Shown: one piece after another, positions 25,380 to 32,990 of the stretch
Layout: the number at the start of each line of letters is the position of its first letter
How positions within the stretch are numbered: position 1 is the stretch's first letter
Source of the DNA: DASSKA01 sp963839365
GTDB taxonomy: Bacteria; Actinomycetota; Actinomycetes; Propionibacteriales; Nocardioidaceae
NCBI GenBank assembly: GCA_963839365.1
Contig: CAWIUT010000001.1
Span: 806,001-870,000, forward strand
Length of the DNA: 64,000 nucleotides
Reading direction: 5' to 3'
The notes under the pieces: generated by a model
The model's input: only the letters and a program-made list of their open reading frames with translations
What the model was told of the DNA's origin: nothing
Databases searched by the model: none
Translations under genes and position numbers: made by a program

Positions 25380-26165
25380 ATGACTGCGGCAGAGCCCGAC
25401 CTGCAACGGGGCTGCTCCGAGGACCTGGTTCGGGGCCTTTCCGCCCTGAGGCTGGCCGTGCTCGCCGTGCTCGAGCTCCCGGGGCTCGCCCCACAGCCCG
25501 CCACCGCGGGCCCGCCGGCCTCCTGGGTGCTCTCCGAGGCGGTCGACATCCAGCCGGCGAGTGGTCCGGAGCCGAGGCACCAGCCGGGAGCCTGCTCCTC
25601 GGAGACCGACGAGGCCGAGGCCCACCGGCTGATCGGCCTGGTGGAGCTCGCCCGCGGCGGCGACACCGAGGCGTTCGGGATGCTCTACGACCACTACCAC
25701 GCCTCGGTGTACCGGTTCGTCTACTACCGGGTCGGCAGCGTGGCCATCGCCGAGGACCTGACCGGCGAGACCTTCCTGCGCGCGCTGCGCAGCATGAGCA
25801 CGTTCCGCTGGCAGGGCAAGGACTTCGGGGCCTGGTTGACGACCATCGCACGCAACCTCACCACCGACCACTACAAGGCCGGCCGGACCCGGCTGGAGTA
25901 CGCCACCGAAGACATGTCCGTGCACGACGCGGCCACCGAGGGGCCGGAGAGCGCCGTCCTGGACGCGCTCACCAACGAGGTGCTGCTGGACGCGCTGCGC
26001 GGGCTGCCCACCGAGCAGCAGGAGTGCCTGGTCCTGCGGTTCCTTCAGCAGCGGTCGATCGCGGAGACCGCCGAGCTGCTCGGCCGCAGCGAGGGTGCCA
26101 TCAAGCAGCTGCAGCTGCGCGCGGTGCGCAACCTCGCCAAGCGGCTGCCGGAGGGACTGCGGTGA
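25380..26165 (+). CDS. bldN: ECF-type sigma factor, BldN-like
   Basis: The 261-residue sigma factor has an N-terminal extension of about 80 residues before the sigma-2 domain (RGGDTEAFGMLYDHYHASVYRFVYYRVG), and a sigma-4 domain near the end (LPTEQQECLVLRFLQQRSIAETAELLGRSEGAIKQLQ). In Streptomyces BldN a similar extension is a removable pro-sequence. The downstream DUF5667 membrane protein corresponds to the BldN-specific anti-sigma factor RsbN, and the whole stretch (rex, hemA, hemC nearby) keeps Streptomyces gene order, so the BldN call rests on sequence layout plus synteny. ATG 25380 has GAGGGAG in front. Confidence 0.8.
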   Translation: MTAAEPDLQRGCSEDLVRGLSALRLAVLAVLELPGLAPQPATAGPPASWVLSEAVDIQPASGPEPRHQPGACSSETDEAEAHRLIGLVELARGGDTEAFGMLYDHYHASVYRFVYYRVGSVAIAEDLTGETFLRALRSMSTFRWQGKDFGAWLTTIARNLTTDHYKAGRTRLEYATEDMSVHDAATEGPESAVLDALTNEVLLDALRGLPTEQQECLVLRFLQQRSIAETAELLGRSEGAIKQLQLRAVRNLAKRLPEGLR

Positions 26166-26271
26166 GCGCGCCGCCCCGGGTGCACGCCCCGGCCGTAACC
26201 TCCCCGGCGTCCCGATCGTTGTCCCGGATGACTGACGCTCGCCGCACCCAGCACCAGACAGGACGACCGCG

Positions 26272-27522
26272 ATGACCCCGCCACTGAGGGTGTCCCTGGC
26301 CGGGCTGCTGCCCGGCCGGAAGCGCGCCGACGCGTTCGCGGCCGCGCTGGACGGTCGGCAACCCGCGGCGGTCGGTGTGACGCTCGGGGCGGACCTCCAG
26401 CCGCTGGTCCGGGTGGCCGCAGCGTTGCGCGCGGTCGAGCCGGTGCAGCCGCGACCGGAGCACACCACTGAGCTGCGCGCCCGGCTGATGGCCGAGGCAC
26501 AGACCCTGCTCGGCCCGCAGATGCAGAAGCTGCGTGTGCCGCCGCGCCCCAAGGGTGTCCGCGAACGTCGTCTGGTCGCCGCGGCCACGGCGGTGCTGGT
26601 CGTCGGCGGCACGGCGGGCGTGGCCACCGCCTCGCAGACCGCGCTTCCCGGGCAGGCGCTCTACCCGGTCAAGCGCAGCATCGAACAGGCGCAGGAGCAG
26701 ATCGCCTCGACCCCGGCCGGCAAAGGCCGGTTGCTGCTGGCGCAGGCCGATGACCGGCTGCAGGAGGTCGCGGGTCTGATCACCGACCCCTCGGCCAGCA
26801 GCACCGAGATCTCGGCCACGGTCCAAGACTTCACCGGCGAGGCGCGCGACGGGACACAGCTGCTGCTCGGGGCGTTCCGCACCGGCGGGGACCGGGGCTC
26901 GGTGGACGCCGTACGCGTGTTCGCGGCGCACAGCCTGCACCGGCTCGAGACGCTGGCTCCGGACGCTCCCCCGTCCAGCAAGCCGGCGTTCGCCTCGGCG
27001 GCGGTGATGCTGCGCAACCTCGACGCGCAGGCACAACACCTGTGCACGACCTGCGCCGCAGACCTGCCGGCCCTGCAGGTGTCGCAGCTGCTGCTGACCC
27101 GCGCCGAGGTGGACCGGGCGCTGCACGATGCCCGCTCCCAGCACCTGGACAACAGCCACCCGGTCGTCGTGCAGCAGCAGCCCACGGACGGCGGACAGGC
27201 GAGCAGCAGCACCGGCTCGCGCACGGACCCGCATCGCAGCAGCTCGTCGGGCGGCGGCCAGGCCCTCCCCGGCGCTCCCGCGCCGAGCACCGCACCCGAG
27301 CAGAGCGGCTCCGACGGTGGCGTCGGCAACGGCCTGAAGAACCTGCTGCCCGGCAAGACGCCCACGGGCGGGCCCTCGCTCGGCGGTTCGGTCGGCCAGC
27401 TCGGCGGTTCGGTCGGCCAGGACCTGACCAACACCCTGCAGGGGACCGTGGACGGCCTGACCGGGGCGGCCACCACTCTGCTGCCCGACCCCGGCTCCGG
27501 CGGTGGCGGCCTGCTTCCCTGA
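26272..27522 (+). CDS. DUF5667 membrane protein, probable anti-sigma factor (RsbN-like)
   Basis: A 416-residue single-pass membrane protein. Residues 1-95 are cytoplasmic, then a helix (RLVAAATAVLVVGGTAGVA) is followed by the DUF5667 hallmark LPGQALYPVKRSIEQAQ and a helical extracytoplasmic domain. The tail from about residue 300 is Ser/Gly/Pro-rich and contains a 21-base tandem duplication giving LGGSVGQ twice. Two cysteines (CTTC) lie in the helical domain. By analogy with Streptomyces RsbN the cytoplasmic N terminus should bind the adjacent sigma factor. It starts 106 bases after the sigma gene. Confidence 0.8.
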   Translation: MTPPLRVSLAGLLPGRKRADAFAAALDGRQPAAVGVTLGADLQPLVRVAAALRAVEPVQPRPEHTTELRARLMAEAQTLLGPQMQKLRVPPRPKGVRERRLVAAATAVLVVGGTAGVATASQTALPGQALYPVKRSIEQAQEQIASTPAGKGRLLLAQADDRLQEVAGLITDPSASSTEISATVQDFTGEARDGTQLLLGAFRTGGDRGSVDAVRVFAAHSLHRLETLAPDAPPSSKPAFASAAVMLRNLDAQAQHLCTTCAADLPALQVSQLLLTRAEVDRALHDARSQHLDNSHPVVVQQQPTDGGQASSSTGSRTDPHRSSSSGGGQALPGAPAPSTAPEQSGSDGGVGNGLKNLLPGKTPTGGPSLGGSVGQLGGSVGQDLTNTLQGTVDGLTGAATTLLPDPGSGGGGLLP

Positions 27523-27561
27523 GGCAGGTCCTCGATCGTGCCGCTGGCCCGGGTCAGGGAA

Positions 27562-27603
27562 CACGGGTCAGCCGAACCCGGTCAGCCGACCCAGGTCAAC
27601 CGA
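27562..27603. repeat. Three imperfect 14-bp tandem repeats between convergent genes
   Basis: Three copies of a unit close to CACGGGTCAGCCGA fill the gap between the anti-sigma gene and the acyltransferase gene; the last copy includes the acyltransferase stop codon. Confidence 0.55.
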
Positions 27604-28594
27604 AGACTGAGCGGCGGCGTACCAGCAGGGAGTACAGGGTCTGCTGGATCGTCTCGCGCACCTGGTCGGTGACGTTGAAGACCAGCATCGGGTCGTCGGC
27701 GGTCCCGGGCTCGTAGGAGTCGGTCCGGATCGGCTCACCGAACTCGATCATCCACTTGGACGGCAGCGGAACCAGCCCGAGCGGTCCGAGCAGCGGGAAG
27801 AACGGGGTGATCGGCACGTACGGGACGCCGAGCAGCCGGGCCAGGGACGGCATGTTCCCGATGAGCGGGTAGATCTCCTCGGCCCCCACCACCGAGCAGG
27901 GCACGATCGGCACCCCGGTGCGCAGTGCCGCCGCGACGAACCCGCCGCGGCCGAACCGCTGCAGCTTGTACCGCTCGGAGAACGGCTTGCCGATGCCCTT
28001 GAACCCCTCCGGCCAGACGCCGACCAGCTCGCCGCCGCCCAGCATCCGCTCGGCGTCGTCCGGGCAGGCCAGGGTGGCGCCGCTCTGCCGGGCCAGCCGT
28101 CCGATGAACGGCAGCCGGAACACCAGGTCGGCGCCGAGCGGCCGGAGGTGCCGACCGGTGTGCTCGTGGATCACCGCCCCGGTCACCAGACCGTCGACCG
28201 GGAGCGCGCCGGAGTGGTTGGACACCACCAGCGCGCCGCCGTCGTCGGGAAGGTTCTCGATGCCGCGCACCTCGACCCGGAACCACTGGTGCACCAGCGG
28301 ACGAGCAGCGGCCAGGAAGAAGCGCTCGGTGAGCTCGCGGTCGAAGCCGTACTCGTCGACGGTGTACTCACCGGTCAGCCTGCGGCGCACGAACGCCAGC
28401 AGCGCGGCCAGCCGCGGCTCCCAGTCCGGGCCGAAGACCTCTTCTGCGGCTGCGGTGAGCAGCGCCTGCCAGTCCACCTGCTGGGGCCCGGCAGGCTCGT
28501 CGCCGGGCCCGTTGCTGGGTTCGTCGCTGGGTTCGTTGTTGGGTTCGTCGCTGGGTTGTTGCGGTCCCGTCGGGCGGGAGCACCTGTGCCTCAC
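27596..28594 (-). CDS. Lysophospholipid acyltransferase family protein (PlsC-like)
   Basis: A 332-residue acyltransferase. The NHX4D-type motif is seen as VVSNHSGALPVDG (here spaced to Asp), followed by GVWPEGFKGIGKPFSERYKL and GVPIVPCSVVGAEEIYPL. It likely acylates a lysophospholipid or related glycerol lipid at the membrane. The GTG start at 28594 overlaps the epimerase stop (GTGA). The first 40 residues are low complexity (repeats of Asp-Glu-Pro-Ser/Asn), and a more typical N terminus starting at ATG 28598 exists in another frame, so the start or a small indel in this repeat is uncertain. The neighbouring epimerase is a conserved partner in related genomes. Confidence 0.85.
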   Translation of the reverse strand: MRHRCSRPTGPQQPSDEPNNEPSDEPSNGPGDEPAGPQQVDWQALLTAAAEEVFGPDWEPRLAALLAFVRRRLTGEYTVDEYGFDRELTERFFLAAARPLVHQWFRVEVRGIENLPDDGGALVVSNHSGALPVDGLVTGAVIHEHTGRHLRPLGADLVFRLPFIGRLARQSGATLACPDDAERMLGGGELVGVWPEGFKGIGKPFSERYKLQRFGRGGFVAAALRTGVPIVPCSVVGAEEIYPLIGNMPSLARLLGVPYVPITPFFPLLGPLGLVPLPSKWMIEFGEPIRTDSYEPGTADDPMLVFNVTDQVRETIQQTLYSLLVRRRSVFG

Positions 28595-29610
28595 CCATCG
28601 AGCACCCCCAGAGCGGACAGCACGGCGTCCTCCACGGCGCCCACCCGCCGCGCCGACGCCACCCCGGCGGGCACCGCCTGCGCGAAGTCGGCCAGCGCGG
28701 AGCCGGTGGTGTGCTGGGGCTCGAACCCGAGAAGCTCGCGCATCCGTCGGGTGTCCACCCCCCGACCGTAGGCGAGGAACGCCTCCTGGTCGGTGGGGAA
28801 GTCCGCCCCGGCGCGGCGCAGCAGCCCGGTCAACGCGCCGAGGCTCATCCCCGGCAGCGGCGCAGTGGGGCGGCCGAGCCGCCGGGCGGCCTGCGAGAGC
28901 ATCACGATCCCGTCGCCGGCGATGTTGAAGGTGCCGTGGACCCCGGAGAGTGCGGCGTGCCGCACCGCGCCCCACAGGTCGCTCTCGTGCAGCAGCTGAA
29001 GGCGCGGGTCGAAGCCGAGCACGGTCGGGATCACGGGCAGCCGGAGGTACTCGGTGAGCGGGGAGCGGGTGGTCGGCCCCACCACGCTCGCGGTGCGCAG
29101 CATCGTGACCGTCACGTCGGGCCGGCGCCGGGCGAAGCCGCGCACGTAGCCCTCCACCTCGATCACGTCCCTGCCGAAGCCGGAGCGCGGGCTGCGCTTG
29201 GCGGTCATCTCCTCGGAGAACATCGCCGGGTCATGGCTCGACGACCCGTACACGGCGGTCGAGGAGCGAACCACGAGCCGCTCGACCCCCGGCGCCTTCT
29301 GGCAGGCGGCGAGCAGCTGCATCGTGCCGATGACGTTCAGCTCCTTCATCGAGGAGCGGCCGCCGCCCTCCACCGGGGTAGCGACCAGTCCCAGGTGCAC
29401 CACAGTGTCGACGTGCTCGTGCGCGATCACCTTGGCAATCACCGGGTTGCGGATGTCGGCCCGCACGAAACGGATCTCGCCCGGGTCGCCGCGAGGGGGT
29501 ACGACGTCCACGCCGACCACCCGGTCCACGTCGGGATCGGCGGCGAGCAGGCGCGCGATCCGGCCACCGGGCTCTCGTGAGACCCCGGTCACGATCACGA
29601 CACGGCCCAC
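28591..29610 (-). CDS. NAD-dependent epimerase/dehydratase (GalE-like SDR)
   Basis: A 339-residue extended short-chain dehydrogenase. The nucleotide loop is VVIVTGVSREPGGRIARLL (a GxxxxGR variant of GxxGxxG), and SSTAVYGSS with a following basic region stands where the catalytic Ser/Tyr/Lys lie; the usual YxxxK tyrosine is not evident (RSGFGRDVIEVEGYV), so activity as a sugar epimerase is not certain. It is coupled to the acyltransferase downstream. A homologue lies in the same place beside bS22 in mycobacteria, as I recall. GTG 29610 was taken as start; no good ribosome-binding site precedes it. Confidence 0.82.
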   Translation of the reverse strand: MGRVVIVTGVSREPGGRIARLLAADPDVDRVVGVDVVPPRGDPGEIRFVRADIRNPVIAKVIAHEHVDTVVHLGLVATPVEGGGRSSMKELNVIGTMQLLAACQKAPGVERLVVRSSTAVYGSSSHDPAMFSEEMTAKRSPRSGFGRDVIEVEGYVRGFARRRPDVTVTMLRTASVVGPTTRSPLTEYLRLPVIPTVLGFDPRLQLLHESDLWGAVRHAALSGVHGTFNIAGDGIVMLSQAARRLGRPTAPLPGMSLGALTGLLRRAGADFPTDQEAFLAYGRGVDTRRMRELLGFEPQHTTGSALADFAQAVPAGVASARRVGAVEDAVLSALGVLDG

Positions 29611-29654
29611 CGTGCCCGCCCGCCTGCGCTTTGCCTGCCGGACCGACGCCTCGG

Positions 29655-29756
29655 CTACTTGCCCAGGCGGCGACGCTGCACGCGCGTCTTCTTCAGCAGC
29701 TTGCGGTGCTTCTTCTTGGCCATGCGCTTGCGACGCTTCTTGATGACAGAACCCAC
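29655..29756 (-). CDS. Small ribosomal protein bS22 (AURKAIP1/COX24 family)
   Basis: A 33-residue, extremely basic peptide: it starts at GTG 29756 with GSVIKKRRKRMAKKKHRK and ends in RVQRRRLGK before TAG. The sequence is almost identical to the family that was found in mycobacterial 30S subunits. An AAAGG lies eight bases before the GTG. It is placed between the BldC-like regulator and the epimerase, as in mycobacteria and Streptomyces. It is shorter than usual ORF cut-offs and easy to miss. Confidence 0.93.
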   Translation of the reverse strand: MGSVIKKRRKRMAKKKHRKLLKKTRVQRRRLGK

Positions 29757-29956
29757 GGACGGACCTTTCGCGATCGGACCCTCGACGTACACACGTGAGG
29801 AACGCCCAGCCTAACGGCCGCAAGGGATCCGGGACGAACCCGGCCCCGGCCGCCCAGCCCGGCCATTTTCCACAATGTGCCCCCGGAGCCGGCCGGGCCG
29901 GGCATGATGGGGCCAGGTTCACGAGAACCGCCCTGAGGCCTTGGGAGGGGCCTGAG

Positions 29957-30523
29957 ATGAGCAAACATCGTGCTGCCCGACTGCGTCCTCTGCCGCGCCT
30001 GGCCCCGCGCCCGGCCCGGCGCCCAGCCCCGCGCCTGCTCTGGGGTCCGCTGGTCGTCACCCTGCTGACCGCCCTGTGCACCCTCGGCGGCACCACCGCC
30101 GCCACCGCGCCCACCGCCGCCGCGGCCCCGCTCTACCAAGGCACCCCGGCGATGGCGCCGAGCACCTACGAACGCCGGGTGCAGTACTGGGTCAACGAGC
30201 GGCGTCGCCACCGCGGCCTGCACCGGCTGCGGGTCGCCTCGTGCACCGCCCGGGTCGCCGACCGGTGGAGCCGCCGCCTGGCCCTCACCGACAAGTTCCA
30301 CCACCAGAGGCTGATGCGCATCCTCGTGCGGTGCAACGCCTACTACGCCGGGGAGACCCTCGGCCGCGGCTCGATCACCCCGCGCCGCCTGGTCTACCTC
30401 TGGATGCACTCCCCCGAGCACCGGGCGGTGCTGCTCAGCCCGCACGCCCGCACCATCGGGATCGGCAGCTACCCCGACCGGTACGGCCGCTGGGTGACGG
30501 CGGCCGACTTCATGCACTTCTGA
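29957..30523 (+). CDS. Secreted CAP/SCP-domain protein
   Basis: A 188-residue protein with an Arg/Pro-rich N terminus, a hydrophobic signal (LLWGPLVVTLLTALCTLGG) and a CAP domain: VQYWVNERRRHRGLHRL, the conserved AGETLGRG, and the end WMHSPEHRAVLLSPHARTIGIG. CAP-domain proteins of bacteria are secreted and often linked to the cell wall, but the activity is unknown. ATG 29957 has GGGAGGGG just upstream. The gene stop is also the first codon of a 9-bp tandem repeat. Confidence 0.85.
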   Translation: MSKHRAARLRPLPRLAPRPARRPAPRLLWGPLVVTLLTALCTLGGTTAATAPTAAAAPLYQGTPAMAPSTYERRVQYWVNERRRHRGLHRLRVASCTARVADRWSRRLALTDKFHHQRLMRILVRCNAYYAGETLGRGSITPRRLVYLWMHSPEHRAVLLSPHARTIGIGSYPDRYGRWVTAADFMHF

Positions 30524-30583
30524 CGGGTCTGACGGGTCTGACGGGTCTGACGGGTCTGACGGGTCTGACGGGTCTGACGGTTC
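30521..30583. repeat. 9-bp tandem repeat starting at a stop codon
   Basis: Six perfect copies of TGACGGGTC (30521-30574) and a seventh altered copy. The first TGA is the stop of the CAP gene, and because the unit is 9 bases every copy supplies another in-frame TGA. A second short repeat of about GACAACGCCGG follows at 30632-30658. Confidence 0.9.
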
Positions 30584-30653
30584 GGCTGACGGGACCCCAC
30601 CCGACAAGGACACCGGACACCGACAACGCCGGGACAACGCCGGGACAACGCCG

Positions 30654-30695
30654 GACAACGGTGGCGGCCCCCGATCGGGGGCCGCCACCATTGTC
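30654..30695. terminator. Strong bidirectional terminator hairpin
   Basis: A 30-base perfect palindrome (30660-30689, centre GATC, arms beginning GGTGGCGGCCCCC) is extended by GACAA/TTGTC arms with one mismatch. It lies between the convergent CAP gene and the BldC-like gene and should stop transcription from both. Confidence 0.85.
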
Positions 30696-30711
30696 GTTGC
30701 AGAAGGCCGGC

Positions 30712-30918
30712 TCAGCCGGTCTGGAAGAAGCTGCGTCGAAGGTACTCGTTGACCGCGTCCTCCGGCACCCGGAAGGAGCGGCCGACCCGGACCGCCGGCA
30801 GCTCACCGGAGTGGACCAGCCGGTAGACAGTCATCTTCGACACACGCATCACCGTGGCGACCTCCGCCACGGTGAGGAACTTCGCCTCCGAGATGTCCCC
30901 GGAGCTGGATGAGGCCAT
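30712..30918 (-). CDS. BldC-like MerR/excisionase-type DNA-binding protein
   Basis: A 68-residue single-domain winged-helix protein: FLTVAEVATVMRVSKMTVYRLVHSGELPAVRVGRSFRVPEDAVNEYL. This matches the small MerR-related family that includes Streptomyces BldC, which binds direct repeats cooperatively. It is next to the bS22-epimerase-acyltransferase block as in mycobacteria and Streptomyces, so it is probably the orthologue of the conserved regulator at that site rather than the phage excisionase the family name suggests. A polar Ser-rich N terminus precedes the domain. Confidence 0.85.
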   Translation of the reverse strand: MASSSSGDISEAKFLTVAEVATVMRVSKMTVYRLVHSGELPAVRVGRSFRVPEDAVNEYLRRSFFQTG

Positions 30919-31196
30919 GATGCACCGCTCTTTCGCCGCACATCCGCCCCCCGGCTTCCCCACCGGAGACCCTACGCATGTGCTGTCGTGAGGATAGAGC
31001 CTAGAGTGACTACTGAGGAAGGGGTGAATAATGTCCGTTTCTTTACCCACCTCGTCAGCGTGTCGCCTCGACAGTAGCCGATCCAGCGCCGCGCCAACAG
31101 ACGCCCCGACTGCCACTCCACCCCGGCGGCCACCTGGCGAACCACCTGTCGCCCGGCGGTCATCCGGCGGTCCCCACGTGGCCGCCCCGGCCGGGT
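30919..31196. other. Intergenic region upstream of the BldC-like gene
   Basis: This 278-base gap separates the BldC-like gene from acuC, both on the minus strand. Bases 30985-31045 are distinctly AT-richer than the surroundings and include TATCCT and TAGGCT on the minus strand, possible -10 elements for the regulator, but no well-spaced -35 is convincing. No coding feature was found. Confidence 0.4.
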
Positions 31197-32384
31197 TCAG
31201 GGCAGGTAGTCCAGCCCGTTCAGCGGGAAGCTCGCCTCCCGGGTCGCGTGGATGGCGCGGTCCAGCCAGCTCGCCGGGTCGTAGCCCTCCGACCAGTCCC
31301 GGTAGTCCGGGGTCCGCCCGTCGGTGAGCCGGTAGGGCGGGGTGCGGCCGAGCCGGATCTGCACGTGCTCCCGCCAGTCCTGCGGGGTCGGGGTCGCCGG
31401 GTCCAGCGGCGACCCACCGACGATGGCCAGCAGGTGGCTCCAGGTGCGCGGCACCACGTCGACCACCGCGTAGCCGCCGCCTCCCGTGGCCAGCCACTTG
31501 CCGCCGCAGACCTCGTGGGCGAGGTCGTGCAGGGCCAGCTGGGCGGCGCGCTGGCCGTCCACGGTGAGCATCAGGTGGGCGAGCGGGTCCTCGATGTGGG
31601 AGTCGCAGCCGCCCTGGGTGACCAGGATGTCGGGCTGGAACTCACGCACCAGCGGCGGAACCACCGCGTGGAAGGCTCGCAGCCACCCGCCGTCGTTGGT
31701 CCCCGGCGGCAGAGCCACGTTCACGGCGCTGCCGGGAGCGTCCGGCCCGCCGGTGTCCCGCGGGAAGCCGGTGCCCGGGAACAGCATCTGCCCGGTCTCG
31801 TGGAGGCTGATGGTCAGCACCCGCGGGTCGTCGTAGAAGATCGCCTCCACGCCGTCGCCGTGATGGACGTCCACGTCGACGTACGCCACCTTGCGGGCGC
31901 CGTGGTCCAGGAGCCACCGGATCGCCACCGCCACGTCGTTGTAGACGCAGAACCCGCTGGTCCGCTCGGGCATCGCGTGGTGCAGCCCGCCGGCGATGTT
32001 GGCGGCATGCAGCACCTCGCCGGACCACACGGCCCGGGCCGCCTCGACGGAGGCGCCCACGATGTGCGCGGAGGCCTGGTGCATGCCCGCGAAGACCGGG
32101 TTGTCCTCGCTGCCGAGCCCGTGGTCGGGGTCCACGAGATCGGGGTTCCCGCTGACCCGCTGCACCGCCTCGATGTACCGCGCAGTGTGCACGGTCGCGA
32201 TCAGGTCGTCGGGAGCGACCGGGGCGTCGATGCGTTGCAGACCGCGGCCGTTGGCGCCGAGCACTCCCAGGGAGTCCGCGAGGCGCATCGTCAGGTCGAC
32301 GCGGATCGGCGCCATCGGATGAGCGGGACCGAAGTCGTAGTCGGTCAAGGATGCGTCGAAGACGACGCACGCTCTACCCGCCAC
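31197..32384 (-). CDS. acuC: Acetoin utilization/histone deacetylase-family protein AcuC
   Basis: A 395-residue class I deacetylase-like enzyme. The zinc-site core is VAYVDVDVHHGDGVEAIFYDD, followed by ISLHETGQMLFPGTG, the second Asp in TQGGCDSH and the substrate loop ATGGGGYAV. AcuC proteins deacetylate acetyl-lysine, for example on acetyl-CoA synthetase. The start GTG 32384 has TAGGTT seven bases upstream. It is not in an obvious operon; no acetyl-CoA synthetase gene is in the window. Confidence 0.92.
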   Translation of the reverse strand: MAGRACVVFDASLTDYDFGPAHPMAPIRVDLTMRLADSLGVLGANGRGLQRIDAPVAPDDLIATVHTARYIEAVQRVSGNPDLVDPDHGLGSEDNPVFAGMHQASAHIVGASVEAARAVWSGEVLHAANIAGGLHHAMPERTSGFCVYNDVAVAIRWLLDHGARKVAYVDVDVHHGDGVEAIFYDDPRVLTISLHETGQMLFPGTGFPRDTGGPDAPGSAVNVALPPGTNDGGWLRAFHAVVPPLVREFQPDILVTQGGCDSHIEDPLAHLMLTVDGQRAAQLALHDLAHEVCGGKWLATGGGGYAVVDVVPRTWSHLLAIVGGSPLDPATPTPQDWREHVQIRLGRTPPYRLTDGRTPDYRDWSEGYDPASWLDRAIHATREASFPLNGLDYLP

Positions 32385-32391
32385 CTGAGCG

Positions 32392-32397
32392 AACCTA
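32392..32397 (-). promoter_or_regulatory. Candidate -10 for leaderless acuC
   Basis: TAGGTT on the minus strand, seven bases before GTG 32384. Confidence 0.5.
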
Positions 32398-32409
32398 CCA
32401 CCCGCAAGA

Positions 32410-32871
32410 TCAGCGCTGCCGGGGCGGCGCCGGCATCGGGACGAAGCCGGTGGGGATCGTGCACCACACGCGTTGCCTCCCGTCCACGACGTCGTTGCCG
32501 GACGCTCTGCTGATGCCCTGGATGATCAGCGCCGCCACCTCGTCGGCGAGGATGAGCCGCTCGTCGTAGCAGGCGTCCTCGGAGGCGTAGGTGACCGAGA
32601 AGGTCACCGCGGTCACCTGGCAGGTCAACGTCACCGTGAGCGGGCCGCGGCCGCCCAGCACGGCCTGGGTCGCCATCTCGCTCGCGGCGAGCTTCACCGC
32701 GCTCAACGTGGACGCGGCGTGCCGGGGACACAGCACCTCCTCCGCGAACTGCCGGGCCTGTCGCGCGGCGAGCACCGAGCCCGCGAGCACGACCGACTCG
32801 CTGAGGTGCTGCCGGGTGCCGGACGCGCCCGGCGAAGCAGCCGCTGTTGTCTGCTCCTGGTGAGATGCCAT
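32410..32871 (-). CDS. Small protein resembling a degenerate RsbW-type ATP-binding domain
   Basis: A 153-residue soluble protein. From about residue 35 the helix ARQARQFAEEVL, the segment LAASEMATQAVLGGRGPLTVTL and the closing RVWCTIP follow the pattern of the GHKL/HATPase_c_2 domain of anti-sigma kinases. The N-box asparagine expected in the family (Ser-Glu-Leu-x-x-Asn) is replaced by Gln, and no DxGxG box can be seen, so ATP binding is doubtful. This is a weak, pattern-based call. The ATG 32871 follows a G-rich stretch. It sits between acuC and proC on the same strand; a role is unknown. Confidence 0.55.
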   Translation of the reverse strand: MASHQEQTTAAASPGASGTRQHLSESVVLAGSVLAARQARQFAEEVLCPRHAASTLSAVKLAASEMATQAVLGGRGPLTVTLTCQVTAVTFSVTYASEDACYDERLILADEVAALIIQGISRASGNDVVDGRQRVWCTIPTGFVPMPAPPRQR

Positions 32872-32990
32872 GCCGCCCCCGCGGGTGCCTGTCGTCGAGA
32901 ACCGTGTTCCGTCCCACGCCAGGATCTGGAGCGTGCGTGTCTCAGTCTGCCCACGGCCGGCGACCCGGGACAAGACCAGGAGCGGACCAA

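Noticed and set aside
30521..30583. CRISPR-like array from short repeats
   Set aside because: The units are 9 bases with no spacers and no cas genes are in the window.
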